A stretch of 64,000 nt of DNA from Bacteroidales bacterium (lineage in GTDB: Bacteria > Bacteroidota > Bacteroidia > Bacteroidales > GCA-2748055). The position numbers were made by a program, and so were the translations under genes. The notes beneath the pieces were generated by a model that saw only the letters and a program-made list of their open reading frames with translations, did not search any database and was not told the origin of the DNA. Of the stretch, positions 16,988 through 26,652 are shown piece by piece. The stretch is taken from assembly GCA_021740585.1 (NCBI GenBank), contig JAIOZM010000003.1, positions 1-64,000 on the forward strand, written 5' to 3'. Every line of letters starts with the position of its first letter. Positions within the stretch are counted from its first letter, which is position 1.

Positions 16988-17821
16988 TTAGATTATTTTT
17001 TTCTTTTTAAGGTAGGTGGACATTTCTGCTTTGATTTCCAGCGATTTATCTCTCGCAACTTTATCAAAGTTTTCTGTTCCGTCGGCATAAATAATATTCC
17101 GGCTGGAATTGACAATTATGCCGCATTCGGCATTCATGCCTCCCAGTGAAATGTCTTTAAGGCTTCCTCCCTGGGCTCCGACTCCCGGAATAAGGAGAAA
17201 ATGATTGGGGATGATTTTGCGAAGTTTTTTAATCCGGTCAGACTGTGTAGCACCAACCACAAACATCAGTTGATCGGTGTTTCCCCACTCACTGGCTTTA
17301 AGCATAACCTCTTCATAAAGAAAGCGCTTGCTTGTTGCCAGTTTTTGCATTTGAAAATCCTGGGAGCCATCATTCGAGGTAAGACCGAGAAGAATCACCC
17401 ATTTTCCATCGTACTGAAGAAAAGGAATAACGCTATCGCTTCCCATATAAGGCGCTACGGTAATAGCATCGAAATCCATGTGATTAAAAAAAGCAGAGGC
17501 ATACATCTTTGATGTATTTCCAATATCGCCTCTTTTGGCATCGGCAATAACAAATATTTCGGGATGATGAGATTTGATATAATTTACCGTGAGTTCAAGG
17601 CTCATCCATCCTGCAGAGCCGAGGCTCTCGTAAAAAGCCAGATTGGGTTTATAGGCAATAGCGATATCAGAAGTGGCAGCAATAATTCTTTTATTGAATT
17701 CAAAAAGAGGGTATTCAAACTCCAGAAGGAATTTAGGAATCTTAAAAAAGTCAGTATCGAGACCAATACAAAGGTAACTTTCCTTCTGCCGTATCTGATT
17801 CAGTAAATGCCTGGAATTCAT
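16988..17821 (-). CDS. pyrF: Orotidine 5'-phosphate decarboxylase (type 2)
   Basis: Last step of UMP synthesis, decarboxylating OMP. At 277 residues it is the longer type 2 form. The catalytic Asp-Lys-x-x-Asp motif appears as ADAKRGDIGNT (residues ~97-107); the N-terminal GLDTDFFKIP and C-terminal LLIPGVGAQGG phosphate loop are also family features. It starts 4 bp after the prfA stop on the same strand, and the order pyrF-prfA-purM is the usual one in Bacteroidales. The three genes link pyrimidine synthesis, purine synthesis and translation termination. Confidence 0.95.
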   Translation of the reverse strand: MNSRHLLNQIRQKESYLCIGLDTDFFKIPKFLLEFEYPLFEFNKRIIAATSDIAIAYKPNLAFYESLGSAGWMSLELTVNYIKSHHPEIFVIADAKRGDIGNTSKMYASAFFNHMDFDAITVAPYMGSDSVIPFLQYDGKWVILLGLTSNDGSQDFQMQKLATSKRFLYEEVMLKASEWGNTDQLMFVVGATQSDRIKKLRKIIPNHFLLIPGVGAQGGSLKDISLGGMNAECGIIVNSSRNIIYADGTENFDKVARDKSLEIKAEMSTYLKKKKII

Positions 17822-17825
17822 AATA

Positions 17826-18911
17826 TTATGCGATGCCGCTTTCTTTTAATTTAGCAGCATTTTCCGCCACTTTTAGTTTTTCAATTATTTCGCCAATGTC
17901 GCCATTTATAATTCCATGTAAATTATAAAGGGTTAGGGTTATTCTGTGGTCAGTTACTCTTCCTTGCGGATAATTATAGGTTCTGATTTTTGCAGAACGG
18001 TCGCCTGAAGAAACCATAGTTTTTCTTTTGGAAGCGATTTCGTCCATAACCTTTTGGTATTCAAGATTATAAATTCTGGTTCGCAATTCCTTCATGGCTT
18101 TTTCAAGATTCTTTATCTGGGATTTTTCATCCTGACAAGTTACTACGATTCCTGTTGGGGCATGGGTTAACCGGATGGCTGAATAGGTAGTGTTAACCGA
18201 CTGACCCCCGGGTCCTGAAGAGCAATAGGTATCCTTCCGTATATCGTTTTCATTAATCTGAACGTCGAATTCATCGGCTTCCGGAAGCACTGCCACGGTT
18301 GCTGCAGATGTATGCACTCTACCCTGGGTTTCGGTTTGGGGAACCCGCTGAACCCGGTGAACCCCTGATTCGTATTTCATAATACCGTAAACGCCGTCGC
18401 CGGTTACATCCATTATTACTTCTTTATATCCTCCCACGGTTCCCTCGGTGAAACTGGTGATTGAGTATTTCCATTTATTGACTTCAAAAAATTTGGTGTA
18501 CATCCTCATCAGATCCCCGGCAAAAATTGAAGCTTCATCGCCTCCTGTTCCTGCCCTGATTTCAACCACGGCATTTTTATCGTCTTCGGGATCTTTGGGG
18601 AGTAAAAGAACTTTAAGGCTGTCTTCGAGGGGCTCTATTTTGGAATTCAGCTCATCCAGTTCCATTTTAGCCATCTCTCTCATCTCCTCATCTTTTTCCT
18701 CAGCCAGAATCTCTTTTGCTGATTTAATATTACTGAGAATATTTTCGTACTCATCGTAAGCTTCAACAATGGGTTCGAGCTGTTTGTATTCCTTGTTAAG
18801 CTTGATATATTTTTTCATATCAGAAGCAACATCGGGTTGAGTAATGAGCTGAGCCACTTCATTAAACCTCGATTTCACTCCCTGCAATTTATCTATTATC
18901 AGATTAGCCAT
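17826..18911 (-). CDS. prfA: Peptide chain release factor 1
   Basis: Recognises UAA/UAG and triggers peptide release. The 361-residue length is standard. The GGQ motif occurs in [11 protein letters not shown] (~residue 232); the stop-codon-reading tripeptide P-x-T is PQT here, in [10 protein letters not shown] (~residue 186), which separates it from RF2 (SPF). N-terminal coiled helices (residues ~1-110) are normal. It has its own promoter (18934-18964) and leads into pyrF 4 bp later. A TG-rich low-complexity spacer of about 190 bp separates it from purM upstream. Confidence 0.97.
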   Translation of the reverse strand: MANLIIDKLQGVKSRFNEVAQLITQPDVASDMKKYIKLNKEYKQLEPIVEAYDEYENILSNIKSAKEILAEEKDEEMREMAKMELDELNSKIEPLEDSLKVLLLPKDPEDDKNAVVEIRAGTGGDEASIFAGDLMRMYTKFFEVNKWKYSITSFTEGTVGGYKEVIMDVTGDGVYGIMKYESGVHRVQRVPQTETQGRVHTSAATVAVLPEADEFDVQINENDIRKDTYCSSGPGGQSVNTTYSAIRLTHAPTGIVVTCQDEKSQIKNLEKAMKELRTRIYNLEYQKVMDEIASKRKTMVSSGDRSAKIRTYNYPQGRVTDHRITLTLYNLHGIINGDIGEIIEKLKVAENAAKLKESGIA

Positions 18912-18933
18912 TTATTTTTTCAATTTGCGTTTG

Positions 18934-18964
18934 CAAAGCTACGAAAATTTCAGGATTTGGCAAT
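18934..18964 (-). promoter_or_regulatory. Promoter of prfA-pyrF
   Basis: On the minus strand ATTG (18964-18961), 19 bp, TAGCTTTG (18941-18934). The start near 18927 gives a leader of about 16 nt. The upstream box lies right at the edge of a TG-rich repeat-like stretch (18965-19045). Confidence 0.6.
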
Positions 18965-19045
18965 GGGGGTGGTATTGGTGTGGCAATTTGTTGATGTGAT
19001 AATGTAGTAGTGTGATAATGTGGTATTGGGGTGGGGTTTTGAAGG
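18965..19045. repeat. Imperfect TG-rich repeat
   Basis: Contains two adjoining 16-bp copies TGTGATAATGT[ag]G/TAG-like (18995-19010 and 19011-19026) and two copies of GTGGTATTGG (18969-18978 and 19020-19029). Low-complexity DNA between purM and prfA; no coding character. Confidence 0.7.
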
Positions 19046-19101
19046 GATGAAAAATCTTGCGCTCTACAGCAAAAAAATGCGCAACTCTGCAATAAATATA
19101 C

Positions 19102-20268
19102 CTAGGTGTATAAAAACTCTCCGAATTCAGATCGAATGCTTAGTTTTTTGTGGTCACTTGCCTCGCAATATCCAATCTTCCGGGCTTTGATCCCAAAACT
19201 TTCTGAGATGGAAATAACCCCTTTAGCTATGCTTTCAGGAACATAGAGTTCCATGCGGTGACCCATATTAAAAACTTCATACATTTCCTTCCATTCGGTA
19301 CCCGATTGTTCTTTTATGAGTTTGAAAAGTGGGGGCAGGGGGAAAAGATTATCTTTTATAATATGCAAATTGCCGGTAAAATGAAGAACTTTAGTCTGGG
19401 CACCGCCGGAACAATGGATTAGTCCGTGAATCTGCGATCTGTAATTCTGAAGTATGCTTTTCATCACAGGCAAATAGGTCCTGGTGGGAGACAACACAAG
19501 TTTTCCCGCATCGATATCTGTTCCGGGCACCGGATCGCTTAGCTTCATCTTCCCGGAATAAACCAGATTATCAGGAATATCATTATCATAAGTTTCAGGA
19601 TATTTTCTGGCAATTTCTTTTGAAAACACATCGTGTCGTGCTGAAGTAAGTCCATTGCTCCCCATTCCGCCGTTGTATTGGTTTTCATAAACAGCTTTTC
19701 CTGAAGATTCGAGACCAACTATTACATCGCCGGGTTGAATGTTATTTTCTATAATATCTTTTTTCCGGGCAGAAGCGGTTACTGTAGAGTCGACAATTAT
19801 TGTTCTGACGAGATCACCGACATCGGCAGTTTCGCCTCCAGTTAGATGAATGTTTATCCCCAGATCTCTCATTTTATCGATAAACTCATTGCTGCCATCA
19901 ATAATGGCAGAAATCACCTCGCCGGGAATAAGATTTTTATTTCGACCTATGGTTGAAGAAAGTAAAATATTATCTGTAATTCCAACGCAAATAAGATCGT
20001 CGGTATTCATCACAATAGCATCCTGGGCAATACCTTTCCAAACAGAAATATCTCCTGTTTCTTTCCAGTAAGCATACGCCAGTGAAGATTTTGTTCCTGC
20101 GCCATCGGCATGCATAACGATGCAATTTTCGTTGTTTCCGGTTAAAAAATCGGGAATAACTTTGCAAAAGGCATTGGGGAACAAGCCTTTATCAATATTT
20201 TTAATTGCTTTGTGAACGTCTTCTTTTTTTGAAGATACGCCCCTTTGGTTGTAACGTGATTCCGTCAT
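19102..20268 (-). CDS. purM: Phosphoribosylformylglycinamidine cyclo-ligase (AIR synthase)
   Basis: Fifth step of purine synthesis, ATP-dependent closure of FGAM to AIR. The 388-residue form with an extended C-terminal region is typical of Bacteroidota and longer than the ~345-residue E. coli enzyme. It shows the N-terminal AIRS domain (HADGAGTKSSLAY near residue 53, NTDDLICVG near 88, GGETADVGD near 145) and the AIRS_C domain with GLTSARHD near 210 and GLIHCSGG near 290. The gene ends 190 bp before prfA and begins 31 bp after the PorE-like gene's stop. Confidence 0.92.
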   Translation of the reverse strand: MTESRYNQRGVSSKKEDVHKAIKNIDKGLFPNAFCKVIPDFLTGNNENCIVMHADGAGTKSSLAYAYWKETGDISVWKGIAQDAIVMNTDDLICVGITDNILLSSTIGRNKNLIPGEVISAIIDGSNEFIDKMRDLGINIHLTGGETADVGDLVRTIIVDSTVTASARKKDIIENNIQPGDVIVGLESSGKAVYENQYNGGMGSNGLTSARHDVFSKEIARKYPETYDNDIPDNLVYSGKMKLSDPVPGTDIDAGKLVLSPTRTYLPVMKSILQNYRSQIHGLIHCSGGAQTKVLHFTGNLHIIKDNLFPLPPLFKLIKEQSGTEWKEMYEVFNMGHRMELYVPESIAKGVISISESFGIKARKIGYCEASDHKKLSIRSEFGEFLYT

Positions 20269-20299
20269 AATACTTTTCCCAAATTATTTTTCTTCAAAC

Positions 20300-22282
20300 T
20301 TAATTTTTGGGAATATAATCTGTTCGTAAAACTTTAAATTCGGTACGTCGGTTTATCTGATGAGCGCTTTCCTGAAATTCAGTTCCGAGCAAATTAATAA
20401 ATTCTTCTGTGAGGATATTTCCAATTTTCAGGAATACATATTCTTCAGCAATAAAACTGTCAACTTCTTTAGGCACAGATTCTCCGTATCCTTTTGCTTG
20501 TAAGCGATCGGCGGAAATACCTTTAGATATCAGATAGTTTACAACCGACTGCGCTCTTTTTTGCGACAGTACCACATTGTCGGCGGCAAGGCCTCTGGAG
20601 TCGGTGTGAGACATAAGTTCAATGGTTACGTTTGGATTATCGGTGAGTGTTTCTACAAGTTTGTCGAGGGTAACCATAGATTCAGGTCGCAATTCCCATT
20701 TTGCAAAATCATAAAATATATTTTCAAGTTCTATTACCTGATCGACCGGAGAAAGGTAAATGGTTGTCTGGAAGTTCGTTGACTTCTCCAATCCTTTGGT
20801 AGTTTCCCGTTCTTTTCCGTTGAGGTATCTATTGTGTGAGGCGATGAATACATAATCGGTATTAGGTTTAAGCATAAACCTGAATGCGCCTGTTTCACCG
20901 GTTTGGGCCTCGATGGTTATTCCATCACTACCGATTGATTTCACGGTAGCAGCAGGTATTACACGGTCGGTTTTCTCATCTCTGACAATACCGGTAATAT
21001 TAAATTTAAGGGGAGGGAGATAAAAGGAGTATAATTCATCATTACCTCTTCCTTTCCGGCTGCTGGAGAAAAATCCTCGTTCTGATTCCTGTTCAAACAC
21101 AATACCGAAATCGTCTTCGGAGGAATTTACCGGAGGTCTCATATTTTCAACTATATATCTGCCATTTTCACCTTTTCGGGCTTTGTAGATATCTAATCCA
21201 CCAATACCAATATGACTGTCGGAGCTGAAATACAAGGTTCCATCGTAATGTATATAAGGGAACATTTCATCGCCCGGTGTATTAATGTCTTCACCCAAAT
21301 TAACAGGTTCGCTCCAATCGTCGCCTTCGTTTGCCCTGGTAATTTTCCATATATCTTTTCCTCCAAGAGTGCCGGGCATATCTGAAACGAAATACAATTC
21401 AAGATTATCGATTCCAATGGCAGGGTGAGCAAAAACAAGACTGTCTGCCCCAATTGGGATGCGTTCGGGCTTTGACCATTCAGCACCGTTTCTGCGGGAG
21501 TAAAAAATCTGACAGCCAAGTTGTTCATTTTTACCTTTTGGACAACGGGTGAAGAATAGTAAGTTGAAATCATTAGATACATTCGGGGTTCCGTCATCGG
21601 CTTCAGAGCTGAAATTTTCATCGAGAGGCACAGGGGTGCTCCATTTGCCCTTTCTGTCCATACGGCTCACAAAAATATCAGTAAAACTTTCGCCTGTTGC
21701 GCCATGCGTTTCATTTCCTGTGGCATCATCTCTTGTGGAGGAAAAGAATACGGTGGCAAAATCATTTTCTCCATAAGCCGGGCTATAATCGCGCTCAGAA
21801 CTATTGAAATACCTCATTTCCTCCACTTCGTAACCAATCGGATTCTCGAGCCATTCCACAGCAATTCTGCATGAGCTGAGTCCGTTTTCTGCTCTTGGAT
21901 CATCCGGTACGAGCTCTTTATATTTTTTAAACTGAACGCTTGCTTCCTCGTAATTTTCATTCATCATTAACATTTCTGCATACCTCAGGAAAATTTGAGG
22001 ATCCTGAAAATTACCAGCTATTGCTTTTTTATACCACAATTCGGCTTTTCTTGGTTCTCTTAATATTCTGTAACACTCAGCAATTTTATAAACGATTTCA
22101 TTTTTTCTGTTCTTGTCTTTAATTTTATTATAGGCAGTTTTATATAAATCGATTGCTTCAAAATATTCTCCGGCATTGAAAGCGGCATTTGCTTTATAAT
22201 CTTTCTCCTTTTTTTGTGCACTTATATTCTGAACACCCGACACTATAAAAAGAATGAGAAATACGTATTTAAAAGTTTTCAT
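20300..22282 (-). CDS. PorE-like TPR/PD40/OmpA outer-membrane protein
   Basis: A 660-residue exported protein with four domains in the order known for PorE of the type IX secretion system: signal peptide (1-22), TPR repeats (~28-140), a WD40-like PD40 propeller (~165-425, with repeated FFSSTRDD, YFVSDMPGTLGGKDIWK and FFSSSRKGRGNDELY blades), a carboxypeptidase-like regulatory beta domain (~430-520) and an OmpA-like peptidoglycan-binding domain (~545-655, MSHTDSRG...SQKRAQSVVNYL). By analogy it should link the outer-membrane T9SS complex to peptidoglycan. Paralogues with the same order exist, and no other T9SS gene is in the window, so PorE itself is only likely. Confidence 0.8.
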   Translation of the reverse strand: MKTFKYVFLILFIVSGVQNISAQKKEKDYKANAAFNAGEYFEAIDLYKTAYNKIKDKNRKNEIVYKIAECYRILREPRKAELWYKKAIAGNFQDPQIFLRYAEMLMMNENYEEASVQFKKYKELVPDDPRAENGLSSCRIAVEWLENPIGYEVEEMRYFNSSERDYSPAYGENDFATVFFSSTRDDATGNETHGATGESFTDIFVSRMDRKGKWSTPVPLDENFSSEADDGTPNVSNDFNLLFFTRCPKGKNEQLGCQIFYSRRNGAEWSKPERIPIGADSLVFAHPAIGIDNLELYFVSDMPGTLGGKDIWKITRANEGDDWSEPVNLGEDINTPGDEMFPYIHYDGTLYFSSDSHIGIGGLDIYKARKGENGRYIVENMRPPVNSSEDDFGIVFEQESERGFFSSSRKGRGNDELYSFYLPPLKFNITGIVRDEKTDRVIPAATVKSIGSDGITIEAQTGETGAFRFMLKPNTDYVFIASHNRYLNGKERETTKGLEKSTNFQTTIYLSPVDQVIELENIFYDFAKWELRPESMVTLDKLVETLTDNPNVTIELMSHTDSRGLAADNVVLSQKRAQSVVNYLISKGISADRLQAKGYGESVPKEVDSFIAEEYVFLKIGNILTEEFINLLGTEFQESAHQINRRTEFKVLRTDYIPKN

Positions 22283-22388
22283 TCATTCGACTGATTTGAT
22301 TATGTGTAAAAATAGTGGTTTTTTCATCATTAGGAAAAAAATAATGTCAAAGCTCATAACGAAGCATGATTTTTTTTGTTGTATAAAA

Positions 22389-22433
22389 AATAAAAAAGCC
22401 ATCTCGGAATGTGTTTCCGGATGGCTTTTAAGA
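22389..22433 (-). terminator. Intrinsic terminator of glutamine synthetase gene
   Basis: A stem AAAAGCCATC-t-CGGAA with its complement TTCCG-GATGGCTTTT (one bulged base, TGTGT loop), A-rich on the left so that the minus-strand transcript ends in a U-run. It sits about 16 nt after the glnN stop. Confidence 0.8.
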
Positions 22434-22448
22434 TAGTTTCACAGCTAT

Positions 22449-24638
22449 TTAGCTCGCAAAAAGCAGCTCTCTGTACTTTGGTAATGGCCACATTTCGTCA
22501 TCAACAATTAATTCCAGTTTGTCGACATGGTATCTTATATCGTCGAGGTATGGAAATATTACTTTTGAATAAGCATGGGCTTTTTCTACCGAATCTTCAA
22601 TAGCATTCGCAACTTTTCTTGCTTCAGTCATTTCCTTTACTTTTGCCTTGATGTATGAAATATGACTGGAGATTTCTTTAATAAGTTCAAGTCTTGCACC
22701 TGCCATTTCTGTAAATTCCTTATGATCGAAAAGATCTTTTAATCCGGCAACATTATCTACCAGTGAAGTTTGATAATCGATGGCTATCGGTACGATATGG
22801 TTCATAACGAGATCTCCCAATACCCGCGATTCGATCTGAACTTTCATGGTGTAAGCCTCAAGCTTTACTTCTGTTCTGGCTTCCAATTCTCTTTCGCTCA
22901 TTACATCTTGTCTGACGAATAAATCAATTACATCTTTTTTAAGATAAGCTAAAAGTGCTTCAGGAATGTCTTTAATATTAGTCAGTCCTCTTTTAGCAGC
23001 TTCCTTAGCCCATTCATCAGAATAGTTATTGCCATCAAATCGAATTGGTTTTGATTCGATGATATACTTTCTTAATACCTGAAAAATTGCCTCATCCTTT
23101 TTAACTCCCTTTTCAATTATTTTATCCACATCAGCTTTGAAAATGGTAAGCTGATCGGCAACAGCCGTGTTCAAGGCAATCATTGGAGAAGAGCAGTTTG
23201 CTGAAGATCCTACGGCTCTGAATTCAAAACGGTTACCGGTAAAAGCAAATGGAGAGGTGCGGTTTCTGTCGGTATTATCAAGAAGGATTTCAGGAATTTT
23301 ACCAATATTGAGTTTTAACTCAGTCTTTTCATCCGGAGTCATTTTTTTGCTGGTTACTTTATCCTCAAGCTCATCTAACATAGCCGAAATTTGAGTACCA
23401 AGGAAGGCAGAGATAATAGCAGGCGGAGCCTCATTTGCTCCCAGGCGATGAGCGTTTCCGGAGGAAGCAATACTTGCCCTTAAGAGATCCTGATATTTAT
23501 AAACTGCCAAAATAGTATTTATAAGAAAGGTAAGGAACATGGTATTTGAACGTGGAGTTTTTCCCGGAGACAGCAGGTTTATTCCTGTATCTGTTGCGAG
23601 TGACCAGTTATTATGTTTACCCGATCCGTTAATTCCTGAAAAAGGTTTTTCATGAAACAACACACGAAACTTATGTCTTCGTGCAATTTTCTTCATGAGA
23701 TCCATGACAAGTAAATTATGATCGACTGCAATATTTGTTTCTTCATAAACAGGAGCGCATTCATACTGATTTGGAGCTACTTCATTATGACGGGTCTTAA
23801 CAGGAATACCGAGTTTGAATGCTTCTATCTCAAATTCATACATAAATGCTTTTACTCTTTCAGGAATTGATGAAAAATAGTGGTCATCCAATTGCTGATC
23901 TTTTGCCGAAGAATGACCCATAAGAGTTCTTCCGGTAAGATAGAGATCAGGGCGTGCATTATAGAGAGCTTCGTCGATTAAAAAATACTCCTGTTCCCAT
24001 CCAAGATTTGAAAATACTTTGGTAACGTTTCTGTCGAAGTAAAGAGCAACTTCTGTAGCGGCTTTGTCAACAGCTGCAAGTGCCTTTAACAGTGGGGTCT
24101 TTGAATCTAAGGTTTCGCCTGTATAGGAAACGAATATAGTGGGTATACTGAGTGTGTTCCCGACAATAAAAGCGGGTGAGGTAGGATCCCATGCTGTATA
24201 ACCGCGGGCTTCAAAAGTATTACGGATACCACCGCTGGGGAATGAGGATGCGTCAGGCTCTTGCTGAGCAAGTAACTTTCCACTAAAATTCTCAACCACA
24301 CCTCCACCGGGAATGGGATCCATAAAGGCATCGTGCTTTTCTGCTGTTCCTTCTGTTAATGGATGAAACCAGTGTGTGTAATGAGTAACGCCATGCTCCA
24401 TAGCCCAGGCTTTCATGCCCGAAGCCACCTGATCGGCAACTTTCCTGTCGATGCGCTCGCCTTTGTCCATTGCTTCAACAACTTTCTTATAAACATCCTC
24501 AGATAAATATTTGCGCATCTTCTGATTGTCAAAAACTTTCTCCCCATAGTAGTCAGAAACTTTAGGTGATGGTGCCGTTACAAAATGAGGTTCTCTGGTA
24601 AAAACTTCCTTTAGAGCTTCAAATCTTATGTATGCCAT
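22449..24638 (-). CDS. glnN: Glutamine synthetase type III
   Basis: ATP-dependent synthesis of glutamine from glutamate and ammonium. This is the GSIII class first found in Bacteroides fragilis. I choose the ATG at 24638 (MAYIRFEALKEVF), giving 729 residues, because the ORF's first ATG at 24677 lies inside the promoter's -7 box. Visible features are NLGWEQEYFLID, HNEVAPNQYECAPVYEE, the ATP/ammonium-site region FHEKPFSGINGSGKHNNWS and NRTSPFAFTGNRFEFR. GSIII forms dodecamers with the opposite ring stacking to GSI. No PII or glutamate synthase gene is adjacent; it stands as a single gene with its own promoter and terminator. Confidence 0.95.
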   Translation of the reverse strand: MAYIRFEALKEVFTREPHFVTAPSPKVSDYYGEKVFDNQKMRKYLSEDVYKKVVEAMDKGERIDRKVADQVASGMKAWAMEHGVTHYTHWFHPLTEGTAEKHDAFMDPIPGGGVVENFSGKLLAQQEPDASSFPSGGIRNTFEARGYTAWDPTSPAFIVGNTLSIPTIFVSYTGETLDSKTPLLKALAAVDKAATEVALYFDRNVTKVFSNLGWEQEYFLIDEALYNARPDLYLTGRTLMGHSSAKDQQLDDHYFSSIPERVKAFMYEFEIEAFKLGIPVKTRHNEVAPNQYECAPVYEETNIAVDHNLLVMDLMKKIARRHKFRVLFHEKPFSGINGSGKHNNWSLATDTGINLLSPGKTPRSNTMFLTFLINTILAVYKYQDLLRASIASSGNAHRLGANEAPPAIISAFLGTQISAMLDELEDKVTSKKMTPDEKTELKLNIGKIPEILLDNTDRNRTSPFAFTGNRFEFRAVGSSANCSSPMIALNTAVADQLTIFKADVDKIIEKGVKKDEAIFQVLRKYIIESKPIRFDGNNYSDEWAKEAAKRGLTNIKDIPEALLAYLKKDVIDLFVRQDVMSERELEARTEVKLEAYTMKVQIESRVLGDLVMNHIVPIAIDYQTSLVDNVAGLKDLFDHKEFTEMAGARLELIKEISSHISYIKAKVKEMTEARKVANAIEDSVEKAHAYSKVIFPYLDDIRYHVDKLELIVDDEMWPLPKYRELLFAS

Positions 24639-24674
24639 TTCTTTAGGTATTAAATTGTGATAATTTTGTTTGTG

Positions 24675-24707
24675 CAAATATAGTTTATTTTTGATTGCCC
24701 CCTCAAA
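24675..24707 (-). promoter_or_regulatory. Promoter of glnN
   Basis: On the minus strand TTTG (24707-24704), 21 bp, TATATTTG (24682-24675): a full match to the Bacteroidota consensus. The start near 24668 lies downstream of the ORF track's first ATG, so translation must begin at 24638. Confidence 0.7.
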
Positions 24708-25048
24708 AAATCGTAAAATATTTAAAAAAAATATAAAAAAATATTATTTGCTATGAAAAAATAGGGGTTAAACCCATATAATAGCAAAAAAATATAAATA
24801 AGGGAGAATATTAATTAATAAGAAATTGTATTAGGGAAGTCGATTTTGAATTAAATAAATCCCTTGGGCAAAGCACACATTTAGCTTTTTACCGGACATC
24901 AAACCAATCACTTTTTTCTAAAGGACAACTGGAATTTTAAAAAAGAATCAAAAATAGTACTTGCAATTACCTGAAATAAAATATATACCATAAAAAAAGC
25001 CTTCCATTTGTAGGGAAAGCTTTTGCAAAATTCTAATAAAGAGATTGT
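24708..25048. other. AT-rich intergenic region upstream of glnN
   Basis: No gene is visible. The stretch 24710-24830 is almost pure A/T with A-tracts upstream of the glnN promoter, which could act as an UP-like or bending element. A weak hairpin AAAAGC-c-TTCC / GGAA-a-GCTTTT at 24996-25024 probably ends the dipeptidase transcript. Confidence 0.5.
24996..25024 (-). terminator. Probable terminator of M20 dipeptidase gene
   Basis: Imperfect stem AAAAGC.TTCC pairing with GGAA.GCTTTT, one mismatch, loop of about 8 nt, about 25 nt after the dipeptidase stop; the minus-strand product would end in Us. Confidence 0.5.
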
Positions 25049-26413
25049 CTATTTCATCCCTTCTGCATAGTATTTATAAAATAATGGTATAGTCTCAATA
25101 CCCTTATAAAAATTAAAAAGCGGATAATTTTCGTTTGGGGAATGAATGGCATCCGACTCCAATCCAAATCCCAGCAGGATTGATTTTACTCCCAGTACTT
25201 CTTCAAAAGTTGAAATAATCGGGATGCTGCCACCGCTTCTTGTAGGAACAGGTTTCTTTCCGAAACTTTCTTCGATAGCTCTGCTGGCCGCCTTGTATGC
25301 AGGCGTATCTATTGGAGAAACATATCCTTGTCCGCCATGTAGACTTTCCACTTTTACGCTTACAGATTCAGGTGCAAGCGATTTAAAATAATCCTCAAAC
25401 AGCTTGTCAATGGTTTTTGAGTCCTGATTTGGAACCAGACGCATTGAAATCTTCGCGTAAGCTTTTGAAGGCAGAACTGTTTTGGCTCCTTCACCCTGAT
25501 AACCACCCCAGATTCCACAGACATCCAGACTTGGCCTTATACCGGTTCTCTCGGTGGTGGTATAGGATTTTTCACCTTCTACAACTTTTACATCAATGGC
25601 TGCTTTGTATGCCTCAAGATTGAAAGGTGCTTTTGCCATTTCGGCTCTTTCTGCATCACTAACAAGCTGAACGTCGTCATAGAATCCATCGATGGTAATA
25701 TGATTATTCTCGTCTGTGAGTTTTGAGATCATTCCCGCCAGAACATTTATCGGATTAGCCACAGCACCGCCATACAATCCTGAATGAAGGTCTCTGTTAG
25801 GACCTGTTACTTCAACCTGTAAATAGCTTAAGCCTCTTAATCCAACTGTTATTGAAGGAATGTCCATTGATATCATGGTGGTATCAGAAACCAGAATAAT
25901 ATCAGACTTTAAAAGTTCTTTGTTATCGCGACAGAATTTTTCCAGGGATGGAGATCCAATTTCTTCTTCACCTTCAATCATAAATTTAATGTTTGTTGCC
26001 ATGGTTCCGGTTTTCATCATCAATTCGAAAGCCTTAACATGCATAAACATCTGCCCTTTGTCGTCGTCTGCACCTCGGGCATATATTTTTCCATTCCTTA
26101 CCTCGGGTTCAAAAGGTGGTGAATCCCAAAGATTTAAAGGTTCTGCAGGTTGAACATCGTAATGTCCGTATACCAAAACAGTGGGTAAAGCAGGGTTAAT
26201 TATTTTTTCACCATAAACCACTGGGTGTCCATTGGTTTTAAGGACTTCTGCCTTATCTGCACCCGCGTCAAGAAGGCTTTTCTTCACTGATTCTGCAGCT
26301 TTATACATGTCGTCCTTGTTTTCAGTTTTCGAACTAATCGATGGAATCCGGATCAATTCAAACAGTTCATTAAGGAACCTTTCCTTATTTTCTTCTACAT
26401 ATTTTTTTATCAT
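25049..26413 (-). CDS. M20 family dipeptidase
   Basis: A 454-residue zinc metallopeptidase of the M20 (PepV/CNDP-like) group that hydrolyses dipeptides in the cytoplasm. Metal-binding motifs are visible: GHYDVQPAEP (His, ~residue 92), ARGADDDKGQ (bridging Asp, ~125) and the catalytic/ligand Glu pair in IEGEEEIGSPSLE (~157-168), with a late His in DAIHSPNENYP near 432. A dimerisation domain occupies residues ~210-330 (LHSGLYGGAVANP). There is no signal peptide. It is a single gene, followed by a weak terminator. The exact dipeptide range cannot be read from sequence. Confidence 0.9.
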   Translation of the reverse strand: MIKKYVEENKERFLNELFELIRIPSISSKTENKDDMYKAAESVKKSLLDAGADKAEVLKTNGHPVVYGEKIINPALPTVLVYGHYDVQPAEPLNLWDSPPFEPEVRNGKIYARGADDDKGQMFMHVKAFELMMKTGTMATNIKFMIEGEEEIGSPSLEKFCRDNKELLKSDIILVSDTTMISMDIPSITVGLRGLSYLQVEVTGPNRDLHSGLYGGAVANPINVLAGMISKLTDENNHITIDGFYDDVQLVSDAERAEMAKAPFNLEAYKAAIDVKVVEGEKSYTTTERTGIRPSLDVCGIWGGYQGEGAKTVLPSKAYAKISMRLVPNQDSKTIDKLFEDYFKSLAPESVSVKVESLHGGQGYVSPIDTPAYKAASRAIEESFGKKPVPTRSGGSIPIISTFEEVLGVKSILLGFGLESDAIHSPNENYPLFNFYKGIETIPLFYKYYAEGMK

Positions 26414-26616
26414 AACTTAAATTTTAATTATGGGTTTTAAAGTTAGGTATTTATTTTAAAAGGAATGAAAAATAATACGCTGGATGTTTCAAAAATGCCC
26501 AGTAACAGCGGTTTATTTCTATCATGTGCAAGCAGGTCATAAAACTCAAACAGGGAAATTGGTAAAGCATTAGAATAAGACTGTTATTTTTAAGTAATCC
26601 TTCGGACCTACGACAA

Positions 26617-26640
26617 GCTCAGGGACCTCAGGCTCAGGAA
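26617..26640. repeat. 24-bp dispersed repeat, copy 1
   Basis: GCTCAGGGACCTCAGGCTCA(GGAA) lies just downstream of the DUF3109 gene; a copy with three mismatches lies upstream of the same gene at 27319-27342. The flanking GACAAGCTCAGGG resembles widely dispersed bacterial repeats of the CCTTCGACAAGCTCAGG type (from memory). Confidence 0.55.
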
Positions 26641-26652
26641 CCGCCACACCAC

